A stretch of 64,000 nt of DNA, from positions 620,001 to 684,000 of the forward strand of contig NZ_CP101454.1 in assembly GCF_024362405.1 (NCBI RefSeq), given 5' to 3'. Below are positions 9,520-18,610 of the stretch, in pieces. Under the pieces are notes generated by a model. It had not been told where the DNA came from. It worked only from the letters and a program-made list of their open reading frames with translations, and made no database searches. This DNA is from Halorarius litoreus (GTDB lineage: Archaea > Halobacteriota > Halobacteria > Halobacteriales > Haloarculaceae). Both the position numbers and the translations under genes were made by a program. How positions within the stretch are numbered: position 1 is the first letter of the stretch; every line of letters starts with the position of its first letter.

Positions 9520-11205
9520 CTAGTCCAGGCCCTCGCGTTCGCGCAGTGCGAAGCGCTGGATCTTCCCCGTCGCGGTCTGGGGCAGGTCGTCGACGAACTC
9601 GATTTCGCGCGGATACTGGTACTTCGCCAGCCGGTTCTTGACGTGGTCTTGGAGCGTCTCGATCAGTTCCTCGCTCGGTTCGTACGCAGGGGCGAGGACC
9701 ACGAACGCCTTCGGGATCTCGCCGCGGCGCTCGTCGGGAACGCCGATGACGCCGGCGTCGACCACGGCCTCGTGGTCGGCCAGCGAGTCCTCGACCTCCT
9801 CGGGGCCGATCCGGTACCCCGAGCAGATGATGACGTCGTCCTTGCGGCTCTCGAAGTAGAAGTAGCCATCCTCGTCCATCCGGCCGAGGTCCTCGGTGAG
9901 GAGCCAGCCGTTCTTGACCTTCTCGTCGGTCTTCGCCGGCTTGTTCCAGTACTCCTTGAAGCAGATCGGCCGGCTGCTCTCGTAGTCGACAGCGATCTCG
10001 CCGAGTTTGTCGCGCTCTTCGTAGGGCTCGCCCGTCTCGGGGTCGACGATGGTCACGTCTGCGCCGAGCGTCGGTAGGCCCATCGAACCGTCGCGGGAGA
10101 CGCCGAGCGCTGCACACTCACAGACGATGGGGTCCGCTTCGGTCTGTCCGTACACCTCGTTGACGGCCGCGCCGTCGAACGTATCGTTGGCCCAGGTCTT
10201 GATGGTCTCGCCGACGGACTCCCCGCCGCTGGAGATGGCGCGCAGGCTGCTGACGTCCCCGTCAAGGTCAGCGGCGTCGACCTGCATCATCATCCGGAGG
10301 GCGGTCGGCGGCGCGAAGAAGGCAGACACGCCGAACGTCTCGATGACGTCGAAGGCCTCGATGGGGTCGAACTGGTCGGTCTCGACCGCGACGGTGGGCT
10401 GACCGTAGAACAGCGGCGGGAACACGACGAGGTAGAGCGTGCCGATCCACGCCCACTCCGTCGGCGACCAGAACACGTCGTCGTCCCGGACGTCGTGGTT
10501 ACCGATGGTGTTGACGAGCATCGGCAGGAACCCGAGCAGGAGGCGGTGGGCGTGGACGACGCCTTTCGGGTCACCGGTCGTTCCGCTGGTGTAGAGGATG
10601 ATGGCAGTCTCCTCGGGGTCGGTCGTCACGGGCTCGAAGTCGGGGTCACCCTTCTCGATGACGTCCCAGAGGTCGCGCTCGCCCGGCTCGCGGTCGTCCG
10701 CCGCAACGGTGAGGACGGTGTCGCAGCCGTCGACCTCGGCACAGCCCTCGCGGAACGAGTCCACGTTATCCGCGTCGACGATGGCGGCGACGCAGCCGGC
10801 GTCCTCCAGGCGGTAGGCGACCGAGTCGGGGCCGTGCAGGACCGACAGCGGGACGGAGACCGCGCCGAGTTTCCACGCGGCGACGTGGGCGACGACGGTC
10901 TCGGGCTTTTGCGGGGTGTTGACCGCGACGCGGTCGCCCCGCTCGACGCCCTCGGCCTGCAGGTAGTTCGCGAGCGCGTTCGTGTACTCGCGGAGTTCCG
11001 CGAAGGTGATCGCGGTCTCGGTGCCGTCGGCGCGCCGGGTGTAGATGGCGACCCGGTCGCCGTCCTCTGCCCAGCGGTCACAGATGTAGTCGGCCATGTT
11101 GAACTGGTCGGGAATCACCCACTCGAAGGCCTCGAACAGTTCGTCGTACCCGCTCCACTCCGCCTCGTAGAAGTGATAGGCGTCCAGTCTGGGAACGTCT
11201 GACAT
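9520..11205 (-). CDS. AMP-forming acyl-CoA synthetase (acetyl/medium-chain type)
   Basis: A 561-residue adenylate-forming ligase that converts a carboxylic acid, ATP and CoA to acyl-CoA. It contains the P-loop YTSGTTGDPKGVVH, the SPTEWAWIG stretch seen in acetate and medium-chain ligases, VYGQTEADP (the A5-like motif), the hinge near GYFYFESRKDD, and the C-terminal lysine motif PQTATGKIQRFALR. ATGs at 11208 and 11205 are adjacent; the family N-terminus does not decide between them. It is divergent from the zinc oxidoreductase at 11405. Several other CoA-ester enzymes in the window make a role in organic-acid activation likely, but the substrate is unknown. Confidence 0.9.
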   Translation of the reverse strand: MSDVPRLDAYHFYEAEWSGYDELFEAFEWVIPDQFNMADYICDRWAEDGDRVAIYTRRADGTETAITFAELREYTNALANYLQAEGVERGDRVAVNTPQKPETVVAHVAAWKLGAVSVPLSVLHGPDSVAYRLEDAGCVAAIVDADNVDSFREGCAEVDGCDTVLTVAADDREPGERDLWDVIEKGDPDFEPVTTDPEETAIILYTSGTTGDPKGVVHAHRLLLGFLPMLVNTIGNHDVRDDDVFWSPTEWAWIGTLYLVVFPPLFYGQPTVAVETDQFDPIEAFDVIETFGVSAFFAPPTALRMMMQVDAADLDGDVSSLRAISSGGESVGETIKTWANDTFDGAAVNEVYGQTEADPIVCECAALGVSRDGSMGLPTLGADVTIVDPETGEPYEERDKLGEIAVDYESSRPICFKEYWNKPAKTDEKVKNGWLLTEDLGRMDEDGYFYFESRKDDVIICSGYRIGPEEVEDSLADHEAVVDAGVIGVPDERRGEIPKAFVVLAPAYEPSEELIETLQDHVKNRLAKYQYPREIEFVDDLPQTATGKIQRFALREREGLD

Positions 11206-11404
11206 CATGCACTCGTCTACGAGGCGGGCTAATAGAACTTTTCGTCCACTCGGGGCACGGCACACTGTCCAGAAGCCGGTGGTCGAGGCACCGACGACCA
11301 GTGACCAGCTGCAACGGTCGAAACTGCCAATCCCTCTCCACAGGGAAGCCGGACCGTGCGGGACGGGAACATACTTGGTGTTGGCTTTGGTCTCTGTGGT
11401 AGGG

Positions 11405-12457
11405 ATGTCTACTGACGAGATGCGCGCGGTCGGCTTTCACGAACACGGCGACATCGACCAACTGGAACTGCTGTCGGTTCCCCGACCCCAGCCGGGGCCG
11501 GAGGAGGTGCTCGTGGACGTGAAGGCGGCGGCGCTCAACCACCAGGACCTCATCGCCGTCCGAGAGCTCGACCACTACATTCCCGACTACCCCTTCTGGG
11601 GCGGTGGCGGCACCGCCGGCGTCGTCGCCGAGTGCGGCGAGCGCGTCGAGGACTGGGCCCCCGGAGACCGCGTCGTCGTCAACCCGGCGCTCTCCTGTGA
11701 CCAGTGCGAGTTCTGCCTCCAGGGCGAGCAGTCGATGTGCGCCGTTTACGAGGTCTTCGGCGAGCACCGGAAAGGGGGGTTCGCCGAGTACATTCCGGTC
11801 CCCCAGGAGAACCTGCTCACGGTTCCGGACGACTACGACCTGCAGACGGCCGCCGCGGCACCGATGGCCGCCGGGACCGCCTGGCGGGCACTGGCCGACC
11901 GCGCCAGGGTCCGGCCGGACGACGACGTCCTCATCGTCGGCGCGACCGGCGGCGTCGGGTCCTACGCGGTCCAGTTCGCGACGAAAGTGCTGAACGCCCG
12001 GACGCTGTACGGGACCACGAGCAGCGAGGAGAAGGCGGCGTTCCTCCGTGACCTCGGCGTCGACCACGTCATCAACTACACCGAGGAGGACTTCGACAGC
12101 CGCATCTGGGAGCTGACCGACGAGCGCGGCGTCGACGTCTGTTACAACAACGTCGGCGGCGACACGTGGGTTCCGTCGCTGCGCTCGCTGACGCACGGCG
12201 GTCGGCTCGTGCTTTCAGGCTCGACGGCCGGGCCGAACCCCGTCTCCGAACTCCGACTGATGTTCGTCCGCCAGCTCGAGATTTACGGCAGTACGACCCA
12301 CAGCCGCACCGAATTCGAGACGGCGATGGGGTTCGTCTTCGACGGGACTGTCGAGCCGGTCGTCCAGGAGCAGCTGCCGCTCGAGGAGTTCGAGCGCGCC
12401 TTCCGGATGATGGACCAGCGGGAACTCTTCGGTAAGGTCGTCCTGACGCAGGACTGA
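11405..12457 (+). CDS. zinc-binding MDR-family alcohol dehydrogenase / quinone oxidoreductase
   Basis: 350 residues of the medium-chain dehydrogenase superfamily. The N-terminal GroES-like domain begins AVGFHEHGDID. A structural zinc site is formed by the cysteines in ALSCDQCEFCLQGEQSMC. The Rossmann motif is VGATGGVGSYAVQFA and the NADPH-binding YGTTSSEEK follows. An ATG six codons in (11420) is an alternative start. It is clearly paralogous to the gene at 43226 (shared AVGFHEHG and PFWGGG). The likely activity is NAD(P)H-dependent reduction or oxidation of an enoyl, enone or alcohol substrate. It is transcribed divergently from the acyl-CoA synthetase. Confidence 0.88.
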   Translation: MSTDEMRAVGFHEHGDIDQLELLSVPRPQPGPEEVLVDVKAAALNHQDLIAVRELDHYIPDYPFWGGGGTAGVVAECGERVEDWAPGDRVVVNPALSCDQCEFCLQGEQSMCAVYEVFGEHRKGGFAEYIPVPQENLLTVPDDYDLQTAAAAPMAAGTAWRALADRARVRPDDDVLIVGATGGVGSYAVQFATKVLNARTLYGTTSSEEKAAFLRDLGVDHVINYTEEDFDSRIWELTDERGVDVCYNNVGGDTWVPSLRSLTHGGRLVLSGSTAGPNPVSELRLMFVRQLEIYGSTTHSRTEFETAMGFVFDGTVEPVVQEQLPLEEFERAFRMMDQRELFGKVVLTQD

Positions 12458-12474
12458 GGCGCCGTGCTGGGCCG

Positions 12475-13368
12475 TCAGAGCGTGACCAGCGCGACGCCGC
12501 CAACGACGACAGCGATGCCGAGGACCGTCCCGAGCGTTATCCGCTCGACATCTCGGAGGAGCGCGACGGCGAAGACGGTCGTGAACAGCGGTGCAGTCGC
12601 CGACAGCGGGTCGACGATGGCGACGTTCCCGCCGTCGAGGGAGAACGCACTGAACAGCAGGAAGACACCGGCGGCCGAGCAGAGTCCGCTGAGCAGGAAG
12701 TTCTTGCCGGCCCCCCAGGAGACACCCGGCGTCTGCCCCCGGTTGGCGGTCGCCACGGTGGCGACCAGCAGGAATGCGACGAGGTCCCCGATGGCCACCG
12801 CCTGCAGCGTGGTGATGTCGGTCCCGGTGAACCCGAACCGCCGGGCGACGTTGCCAGCGGCGAACAACCCTGCAGCCGCCAGCGGGAGGACGAGGTCGAC
12901 CCGCTCCCAGCCGGCGACGTCGCCGCCCTTCGACAGCGAGAGGGCCACGAGCCCGGCGACGATGGCGAGTACACCCGCGACGGTCCGTGGCGTGGCCGTC
13001 TCACCGAGCAACAACACGGCGAGTAGGACGGCGAACAGCGGGCGCGTGTTCACGAACGCGTTAGCGAGCGTCGAGCCGACGTCGTCGACGCCTTTGTAGA
13101 ACATGAAGCGACCGACGCCGATGGCCAGGCCCGCGACGGCGAACGCACCGGCCGTGGCGGGCACGACGCCGTCGAGTGCACCGAGGCGAGCCGTCACGAG
13201 TAGCACCGCCCAGAACACCGCTGCCCGGGTGCCGACGACGATGACGGTGTTGCCCATGTAATCTCCCGCGTCCTCGAGGCCGCGCTTGGAGAACACGGGC
13301 CCCAGCCCGAAGGCGACGCCGCTGCCGAGTGCGAGGAGCAGCACCTCTCCCGGCGCTTGCAGGACCAT
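12475..13368 (-). CDS. EamA/DMT-superfamily membrane transporter
   Basis: 297 residues, almost entirely hydrophobic, with about ten predicted transmembrane helices in two EamA repeats (for example the helices around VLAIVAGLVALSLS and VLGIAVVVGGVALVTL). This is the topology of drug/metabolite exporters. The ligand is unknown. It is convergent with the zinc oxidoreductase (17-bp gap) and divergent from the split-barrel protein. The start at 13368 is the first Met before the helix LLLALGSGVAFGLG. Confidence 0.85.
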   Translation of the reverse strand: MVLQAPGEVLLLALGSGVAFGLGPVFSKRGLEDAGDYMGNTVIVVGTRAAVFWAVLLVTARLGALDGVVPATAGAFAVAGLAIGVGRFMFYKGVDDVGSTLANAFVNTRPLFAVLLAVLLLGETATPRTVAGVLAIVAGLVALSLSKGGDVAGWERVDLVLPLAAAGLFAAGNVARRFGFTGTDITTLQAVAIGDLVAFLLVATVATANRGQTPGVSWGAGKNFLLSGLCSAAGVFLLFSAFSLDGGNVAIVDPLSATAPLFTTVFAVALLRDVERITLGTVLGIAVVVGGVALVTL

Positions 13369-13505
13369 CTACGGGAGCCGACAGGCCCCACCAACATAAA
13401 TCCCGCCCGCCGCCCGGATCACGTGGGTCAGACAGCCGATTCGACGGCTCGCGACCGGCACCGACGGTGTCAACCTTGATAGTCCCTCCCTTCCAACTCG
13501 TCTCC

Positions 13506-13913
13506 GTGACACCGATTCCAGACGATTTCACCGACCTCTTCGAGCGGCCATCGCACAGCGTCCTCGTGACCCTTGACCCCGACGGGTCCCCGCACCCGAC
13601 CGTCGTCTGGGTGGGCTACGACGGCGAGCACATCCTGGTCAACACGGCCGACGGGCGACGGAAAGTCCGAAACATCCGCAACGACCCGACCGTCGCGCTG
13701 ACGGTCATCGACCCCGAGAACCCCTATCGCTACCTCACCATCCGTGGCGAGGTCGTCGAGATAACCGAGGAGGGCGCCGAGGAGCACATCAACGAACTCG
13801 GCCGCCGGTACATGGACCTCGAAGAGGACTACATGACCGAGATGCACGAGGGCGAGACCCGACTAGTGGTGCGCATCGACCCCGAAGAGGCCATCCCCGT
13901 GGTCGCGGCCTGA
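13506..13913 (+). CDS. pyridoxamine 5'-phosphate oxidase-family (PPOX class) flavin/F420-binding protein
   Basis: 135 residues with the split-barrel features of PPOX-class F420- or FMN-dependent oxidoreductases: HPTVVWVGYDGEHILVNT, then GRRKVRNIRNDPTVALTV (phosphate-binding region) and a C-terminal RLVVRIDPEEAI. The GTG at 13506 gives the normal family N-terminus (IPDDFTDLFERP); the open frame upstream to 13329 is a shadow of the promoter region. It probably reduces a small cytoplasmic substrate with reduced F420 or flavin. Cofactor choice cannot be settled from sequence. Confidence 0.85.
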   Translation: MTPIPDDFTDLFERPSHSVLVTLDPDGSPHPTVVWVGYDGEHILVNTADGRRKVRNIRNDPTVALTVIDPENPYRYLTIRGEVVEITEEGAEEHINELGRRYMDLEEDYMTEMHEGETRLVVRIDPEEAIPVVAA

Positions 13914-14037
13914 GCGGTCGATTCCCACCACGGCGTCGGACACTAGCCATCGGGCCGCCGGTGGTCGCACGGGCCCTGGACGGCGGCCGGGGGTCCCGAA
14001 TCACAACCGTTATTGGTCATTCCTCCTGAGGAGTGTT

Positions 14038-15561
14038 ATGTCGGACAAACCCTACAGACACTACATCGACGGCGAGTGGGTAGCCGGTGACGGTGACGAG
14101 ACTTTCGAGAGCCTCAATCCGGCGACCGGCGAGGCCATCGCGACGTTCCAGCGAGGGACGGCGTCGGACGTCGAGCGGGCGGTCGGCGTGGCGGACGACG
14201 CCTTCGAGGAGTGGCGGCACCTCTCGTACATCGACCGCGCCGAATACCTCTGGGACATCTATCACGAACTGCGCGAGCGCACGGACGAACTCGGGGAAAT
14301 CGTCACCCAGGAGTGCGGGAAGGAGATCAGCGAGGGCCGAGCCGACGTGGTCGAGGCTGCTCACATGGTCGAGTGGGCCGCCGGCAACGCCCGCCACCCC
14401 CACGGCGACGTAGTGCCGAGCGAGATTCCGAGCAAGGACTCCTACATGCGCCGCCAGCCCCGGGGCGTCATCGGCTGCATCACCCCGTGGAACTTCCCGG
14501 TGGCCATCCCGTTCTGGCACATGGCCGTCGCGCTCGTCGAGGGCAACACCATCGTCTGGAAGCCCGCCGAGCAGACCCCGTGGTGCGGGCAGATCATCGC
14601 CGAGATGTTCGAGGACGCGGGCGTCCCCGACGGCGTCTTCAACATGGTCCAGGGCTACGGCGACGCCGGGGCCGCCATCGTCGACGACGACCGCGTCCCG
14701 ACGGTGCTGTTCACGGGCAGCGCCGCGGTGGGCCACGAAATCGGCGGAAAACTGGGCGGCGAGCCCGGTCGTGAGGTCTCCCTGGAGATGGGCGGGAAGA
14801 ACGCCATCATCGTCACGGAGGAAGCCGACCTCGACGTGGCCGTCCACTCGGCGGTCATGTCCTCGTTCAAGACCACGGGCCAGCGCTGTGTGTCGAGCGA
14901 GCGCCTCATCGTCCACACCGACGTGTACGACGAGTTCAAAGAGCGGTTCGTCGACCTCGCCCAGGACGTGGCGGTTGGCGACCCGCTGCAGGAAGACACC
15001 TTCATGGGCCCCGTCGTCGACGAGGAGCAGGTCGCGAAGTTCCACGAGCACAACGACGTGGCCCGCGAGGAGGGCGTGAACGTCCTGGTCGACCGCGCTG
15101 ACCTCGACGACAGCGAGGTGCCCGAGGGCCACGACGACGGCCACTGGGTCGGCCCGTTCGTCTACGAGACTGCGTACGACCCCGACCTGCGCTGCATCAA
15201 GGAGGAGGTGTTCGGCCCCCACGTCGCGCTCGTCGAGTACGACGGCGACATCGAGCGGGCGGTCGAGATACACAACGACGTCCCCTACGGTCTCTCCGGC
15301 GCGATAATCAGCGAGAACTACCGGCAGATCAACTACTTCCGCGACCACGGCGAAGTGGGACTCGCCTACGCGAACCTCCCCTGTATCGGCGCGGAGGTTC
15401 AGCTCCCCTTCGGCGGGGTCAAGAAGTCCGGCAAGGGCGCGCCCAGCGCCCGTGAAGCCATCGAGGCCGTCACCGACCGGACCGCCTGGACGGTCAACAA
15501 CTCGAAGGACATCGAGATGGCACAGGGCCTCTCGGCGGACATCACCACGTCCGACGACTGA
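14038..15561 (+). CDS. NAD-dependent aldehyde dehydrogenase (ALDH7-like)
   Basis: 507-residue ALDH with TPWNFPVAIPFWHMAVALVE, GNTIVWKPAEQTP, FTGSAAVGHEIGGKLG, LEMGGKNAIIVTEE, catalytic Cys in TTGQRCVSSER, KEEVFGPHVALVEY and a C-terminal LPCIGAEVQLPFGGVKKSG. The last motif resembles antiquitin/piperideine-6-carboxylate-type enzymes more than the copy at 1807. A TATA-like ACCGTTATTGG near 14003-14013 suits the ATG at 14038. It probably oxidises an amino-acid-derived semialdehyde to the acid. It is monocistronic; the next 600 bp are non-coding. Confidence 0.9.
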   Translation: MSDKPYRHYIDGEWVAGDGDETFESLNPATGEAIATFQRGTASDVERAVGVADDAFEEWRHLSYIDRAEYLWDIYHELRERTDELGEIVTQECGKEISEGRADVVEAAHMVEWAAGNARHPHGDVVPSEIPSKDSYMRRQPRGVIGCITPWNFPVAIPFWHMAVALVEGNTIVWKPAEQTPWCGQIIAEMFEDAGVPDGVFNMVQGYGDAGAAIVDDDRVPTVLFTGSAAVGHEIGGKLGGEPGREVSLEMGGKNAIIVTEEADLDVAVHSAVMSSFKTTGQRCVSSERLIVHTDVYDEFKERFVDLAQDVAVGDPLQEDTFMGPVVDEEQVAKFHEHNDVAREEGVNVLVDRADLDDSEVPEGHDDGHWVGPFVYETAYDPDLRCIKEEVFGPHVALVEYDGDIERAVEIHNDVPYGLSGAIISENYRQINYFRDHGEVGLAYANLPCIGAEVQLPFGGVKKSGKGAPSAREAIEAVTDRTAWTVNNSKDIEMAQGLSADITTSDD

Positions 15562-15587
15562 CCCGACCCACACCCCTCGAGTTCGGG

Positions 15588-16166
15588 TTATCGGGTCGTG
15601 AGGGTCTCGACGACCTGATCGACCATCGCCGTCTGCACCTCGTTCGCCGCGAAGACGTCCGCGACGGCGGCCAGCCTGCCCACGACGGCACCCTCGTGCA
15701 GCCAGCCGATGCGTTCGTCCGTCCATCTGTTCCAATGCCGGATAGGTGTGTCCGCCGAATCGTCGTCGAGGCGGACGGGCGTGGGTTCGACGGACCAGAA
15801 ATCACCTTGCTCGGGGGCTGCCCTCCGGGGCGAGTCAGGGTGGCGAAACGCTTTAGCGGCCGTGGCCTGTTCCCGAATCTATCGAAGCGAAACGATGCTC
15901 AGAGAGCGAACCGAACGCGAAATCGGCGACGAGACGGTGGGCGCGATTCACTACCGGGAAAACGGCGAGACACTCGCCGACCGGGACGGGCACCGGGGGA
16001 GTTCGGCTCACTGGCAGCGCTCTCGGACGGCGGAGACGGAGACGAAGGCACCGCCCGCCCGTGCCGGCCGTGACCCGCCACATGGCGGCGTCGACACCGG
16101 ACACACTGTGGGTGGGGGCCGCCGCGGACGGGCGCGGCCCGTGCGACGACGGAGGCGGTCGATGAG
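15588..16166. other. about 580-bp tract with decayed coding remnants
   Basis: No intact gene. On the minus strand a frame ending with a TAA at 15588-15590 reads about 48 residues of protein-like sequence (WTDERIGWLHEGAVVGRL, then ADVFAANEVQTAMVDQ) but has no start codon. On the plus strand an ATG at 15895 begins a charged stretch (RERTEREIGDETVGAIHY) that loses protein character after about 30 codons, as if frameshifted. Both look like ends of dead genes. I do not recognise either family. The downstream acyl-CoA dehydrogenase starts at 16167. Confidence 0.4.
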
Positions 16167-17312
16167 ATGACGTTCCTGCTCGAGGAGTCTACTCGGGAGT
16201 TGCGCGACCGCGCGCGAGCGTTCGCGGCGGCCGAGATCGAGCCCGTCGCCCTGGCACACGACCGTGAGCGGCGCTATCCCATGGCCGTTGTCGACACGGC
16301 GGGCGAGGCGGGATTGCTCGCCCAGCGACTCCCGTCGACCCTTGATGGGCCGGACCGGTCCATGCTCGAATGTGCGGTCGTCTCCGAGCAACTGTGGCGG
16401 GGCGACCCCGGAATCGGGTTCGCAATCGACATGGTCGCGTTCGCCTCGGCCTGTCACGCCCTCGCCGCACATGCCTCCCCGACGATGCGCGAACGGTGGG
16501 TGTCGGAGCTCCCGAGCGCGGATGCGATCGCCGCGATCGCCGTCTCCGAGGCCGGCGCTGGCTCGGACGTGGCCGGCATCGAGACGACGGCCACACGCGA
16601 CGGCGAGGCGTACGTGATCGACGGGCACAAGCAGTTCGTCGGGAACGCGTCGGTCGCGGACGTCGTCTTCCTGCTGGCGAAGACCGACCCCGGCGCGGGC
16701 GCCCGCGGCATCAGCGCCTTTCTCGTCCCGACGGCTGCCGACGGGGTCGGCGTCGAAGAGATGCCAGAGACGATGGGGCTGCGGGCCTGTGACTGGGGGA
16801 ATCTGCACTTCGACGACGTCCGCGTGCCCGAGGCGAACCGTCTCGGTGAGGAGAACCGGGGATTCCAGTACTTCATGGCTGCGTTGGTGGAGGCTCGCGT
16901 TCAGGTCGCCGCGGGCGCGCTTGGGGCGGCACAGGCGGCGCTCGACCGGGCCAAGACGGCCGTCGTGGACCGCCAGGGGCCGACCGACGCCTCGCAGGCG
17001 ATGCGCCACGACCTCGCGGAGATGGCGACGGCAGTGGAGGCGGCCCGTTCGCTCACCTACCGCGCCGCAGCGCTGGTCGATCACGGCGACGCCCGTGCCG
17101 GGCGGTTCGCGAGCGCGGCAAAGCTGTTCGCGACCGAGACCGCCTCGAGAGTCGCGGACGCGGCGGTCCAGGCCCACGGGCCCGCGGGAACGCACGCTGA
17201 GAATCACGTCGAGCGATACCTCCGCGACGTTCGCGCCTGCCGGATCTACGAGGGGACGAGCGAGATCCAGCGCGATCTCGTGGCGCGTGATCTCTTCTCG
17301 GCGCAAGACTGA
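16167..17312 (+). CDS. acyl-CoA dehydrogenase
   Basis: A 381-residue FAD-dependent acyl-CoA dehydrogenase introducing a C2-C3 double bond, with electrons passing to ETF. It shows AIAVSEAGAGSDVAGIETTA (FAD/substrate loop), GHKQFVGNASVADVVFLLAKT, and the C-terminal YEGTSEIQRDLVARDL, where the Glu in YEGTSE is in the position of the catalytic base of short-chain enzymes. It starts the co-directional catabolic block; the PrpF gene follows after 26 bp. A paralogue lies at 45645. Confidence 0.9.
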   Translation: MTFLLEESTRELRDRARAFAAAEIEPVALAHDRERRYPMAVVDTAGEAGLLAQRLPSTLDGPDRSMLECAVVSEQLWRGDPGIGFAIDMVAFASACHALAAHASPTMRERWVSELPSADAIAAIAVSEAGAGSDVAGIETTATRDGEAYVIDGHKQFVGNASVADVVFLLAKTDPGAGARGISAFLVPTAADGVGVEEMPETMGLRACDWGNLHFDDVRVPEANRLGEENRGFQYFMAALVEARVQVAAGALGAAQAALDRAKTAVVDRQGPTDASQAMRHDLAEMATAVEAARSLTYRAAALVDHGDARAGRFASAAKLFATETASRVADAAVQAHGPAGTHAENHVERYLRDVRACRIYEGTSEIQRDLVARDLFSAQD

Positions 17313-17338
17313 CGGGGGCGGCCGTTCCACCGGGAGCC

Positions 17339-18496
17339 ATGAGCGAATGGCCGGAACAGGGGTCGGTCGACGGAATGCTGATTCGCGGCGGGACGAGCAG
17401 GGGCCTGTACGCGCTGCCGGGAGAACTCCCGCCCGCTGGCGAGCGACGCGACCGGCTGCTCGTGGAACTGTTCGGGACGCCTGACCCTCTCCAGATCGAC
17501 GGCATCGGCGGCGGGAACTCCCACACCAGCAAGGTGATGCTCGTCGACGATACCGACCGTCCGGGGCTCGACGTCGAGTACACCTTCGGCCAGGTCGCCG
17601 TCGAGAACGCGACCGTCGACTGGACGGGCAACTGTGGGAATCTCACCAGCGGCGTCGGGGTGTTCGCGATTCTCGCAGGGCTGGTCGATGCGGCCGGGTC
17701 GACCGCCGAGTTGCGCCTGTACAACACGAACACGGACACGGTCGTCGAGCAGACGGTCCCGCTGGTCGACGGTGCGCCGGCGGTCCAGGGTGACTACGCT
17801 ATCGACGGCGTTCCGGGCACAGGCGCGCGAATCGACTCCGCCTTCCAGGATCCCTGGGGCGCGGTCACGGGCGACTTGCTCCCGTCGGGGAACCTCGTCG
17901 ACGAGGTGACGGTCCAGGGGGCCACCTACGAGGTGTCGCTGGTCGACGTCGCGAACCTTAACGTGTTCGTCAGGGCGCGCGACCTCGGACTCGACGGGAC
18001 GGAACTCCCGGCCGCGATGGACGACCCCGACCTGCTGGAGCGGATCGAACTACTCCGGGGCGCTGCCTGCGAACTGCTCGGGCTGGTCGATAACCGCCGG
18101 GACGCCCGTGACGAACGAGCGGCGATTCCCCAGATCGCGCTCGTCTCGGAACCGCAGTCCTACGAGACGACGACCGCCGACGCCGTCGATGCAGCCGACA
18201 TCGACGTCACCTCTCGAATCGTCACGACGCAGTCCCCCCACCATTCCTACGCGATGACGGGCGCGATGTGTCTCGCCGCGGCGACGCAACTCCCGGGGAC
18301 GATTCCGAGCGAAGTCGTCCGAACGGGCGACCTGACTGACGTGATTATCGGCCACCCGAAAGGACGGATCACGGTGGGCGTCGAGACGGCGACTGGGGAG
18401 GACGGGCCGACCGTCGAGGCGGTCCGGGTCGGGCGGACGGCACGGTTGCTATTCGACGGCGACGTGTTCTATCGCCGCCACGTCGTCGAGGGTTGA
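17339..18496 (+). CDS. prpF: PrpF-family isomerase (methylaconitate / 4-oxalomesaconate tautomerase-like)
   Basis: 385 residues of the PrpF family, a diaminopimelate-epimerase fold that shifts double bonds in tricarboxylate-like acids. Seen here are GMLIRGGTSRGLYALPG near the N-terminus, the GIGGGNSHTSKVMLV loop, DWTGNCGNLTSGVGVFAI with the conserved Cys, and a C-terminal GHPKGRITVGVE. In the methylcitrate cycle PrpF acts with AcnD; in other bacteria relatives act on oxalomesaconate or aconitate. An aconitase (29198) and a citrate synthase (32570) in the same block support a tricarboxylate role, but the exact substrate is inference. Confidence 0.87.
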   Translation: MSEWPEQGSVDGMLIRGGTSRGLYALPGELPPAGERRDRLLVELFGTPDPLQIDGIGGGNSHTSKVMLVDDTDRPGLDVEYTFGQVAVENATVDWTGNCGNLTSGVGVFAILAGLVDAAGSTAELRLYNTNTDTVVEQTVPLVDGAPAVQGDYAIDGVPGTGARIDSAFQDPWGAVTGDLLPSGNLVDEVTVQGATYEVSLVDVANLNVFVRARDLGLDGTELPAAMDDPDLLERIELLRGAACELLGLVDNRRDARDERAAIPQIALVSEPQSYETTTADAVDAADIDVTSRIVTTQSPHHSYAMTGAMCLAAATQLPGTIPSEVVRTGDLTDVIIGHPKGRITVGVETATGEDGPTVEAVRVGRTARLLFDGDVFYRRHVVEG

Positions 18497-18536
18497 GGAC
18501 CAGCGTTAACGGTTGCTCGCACGGGAATACGTTGAC

Positions 18537-18598
18537 AGTTGGCAACAGGCATATGTTCGCGGTATGATAGTTGGCAACAGTTATATATTCGTAGTATG
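18537..18598. promoter_or_regulatory. tandem 30-bp repeats with GTTGGCAAC palindromes at the livK promoter
   Basis: Two copies of a 30-bp direct repeat (18537-18566 and 18569-18598; 25 of 30 identical) lie 32 bp apart, about three helical turns. Each carries the 9-bp palindrome GTTGGCAAC (18538-18546 and 18570-18578). The second copy also contains the TATA box TTATATATT (18581-18589), about 26 bp from the ATG at 18611. This looks like a paired operator for a dimeric regulator controlling the liv/hyu block. Confidence 0.6.
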
Positions 18599-18610
18599 TG
18601 CTGGTATCAC

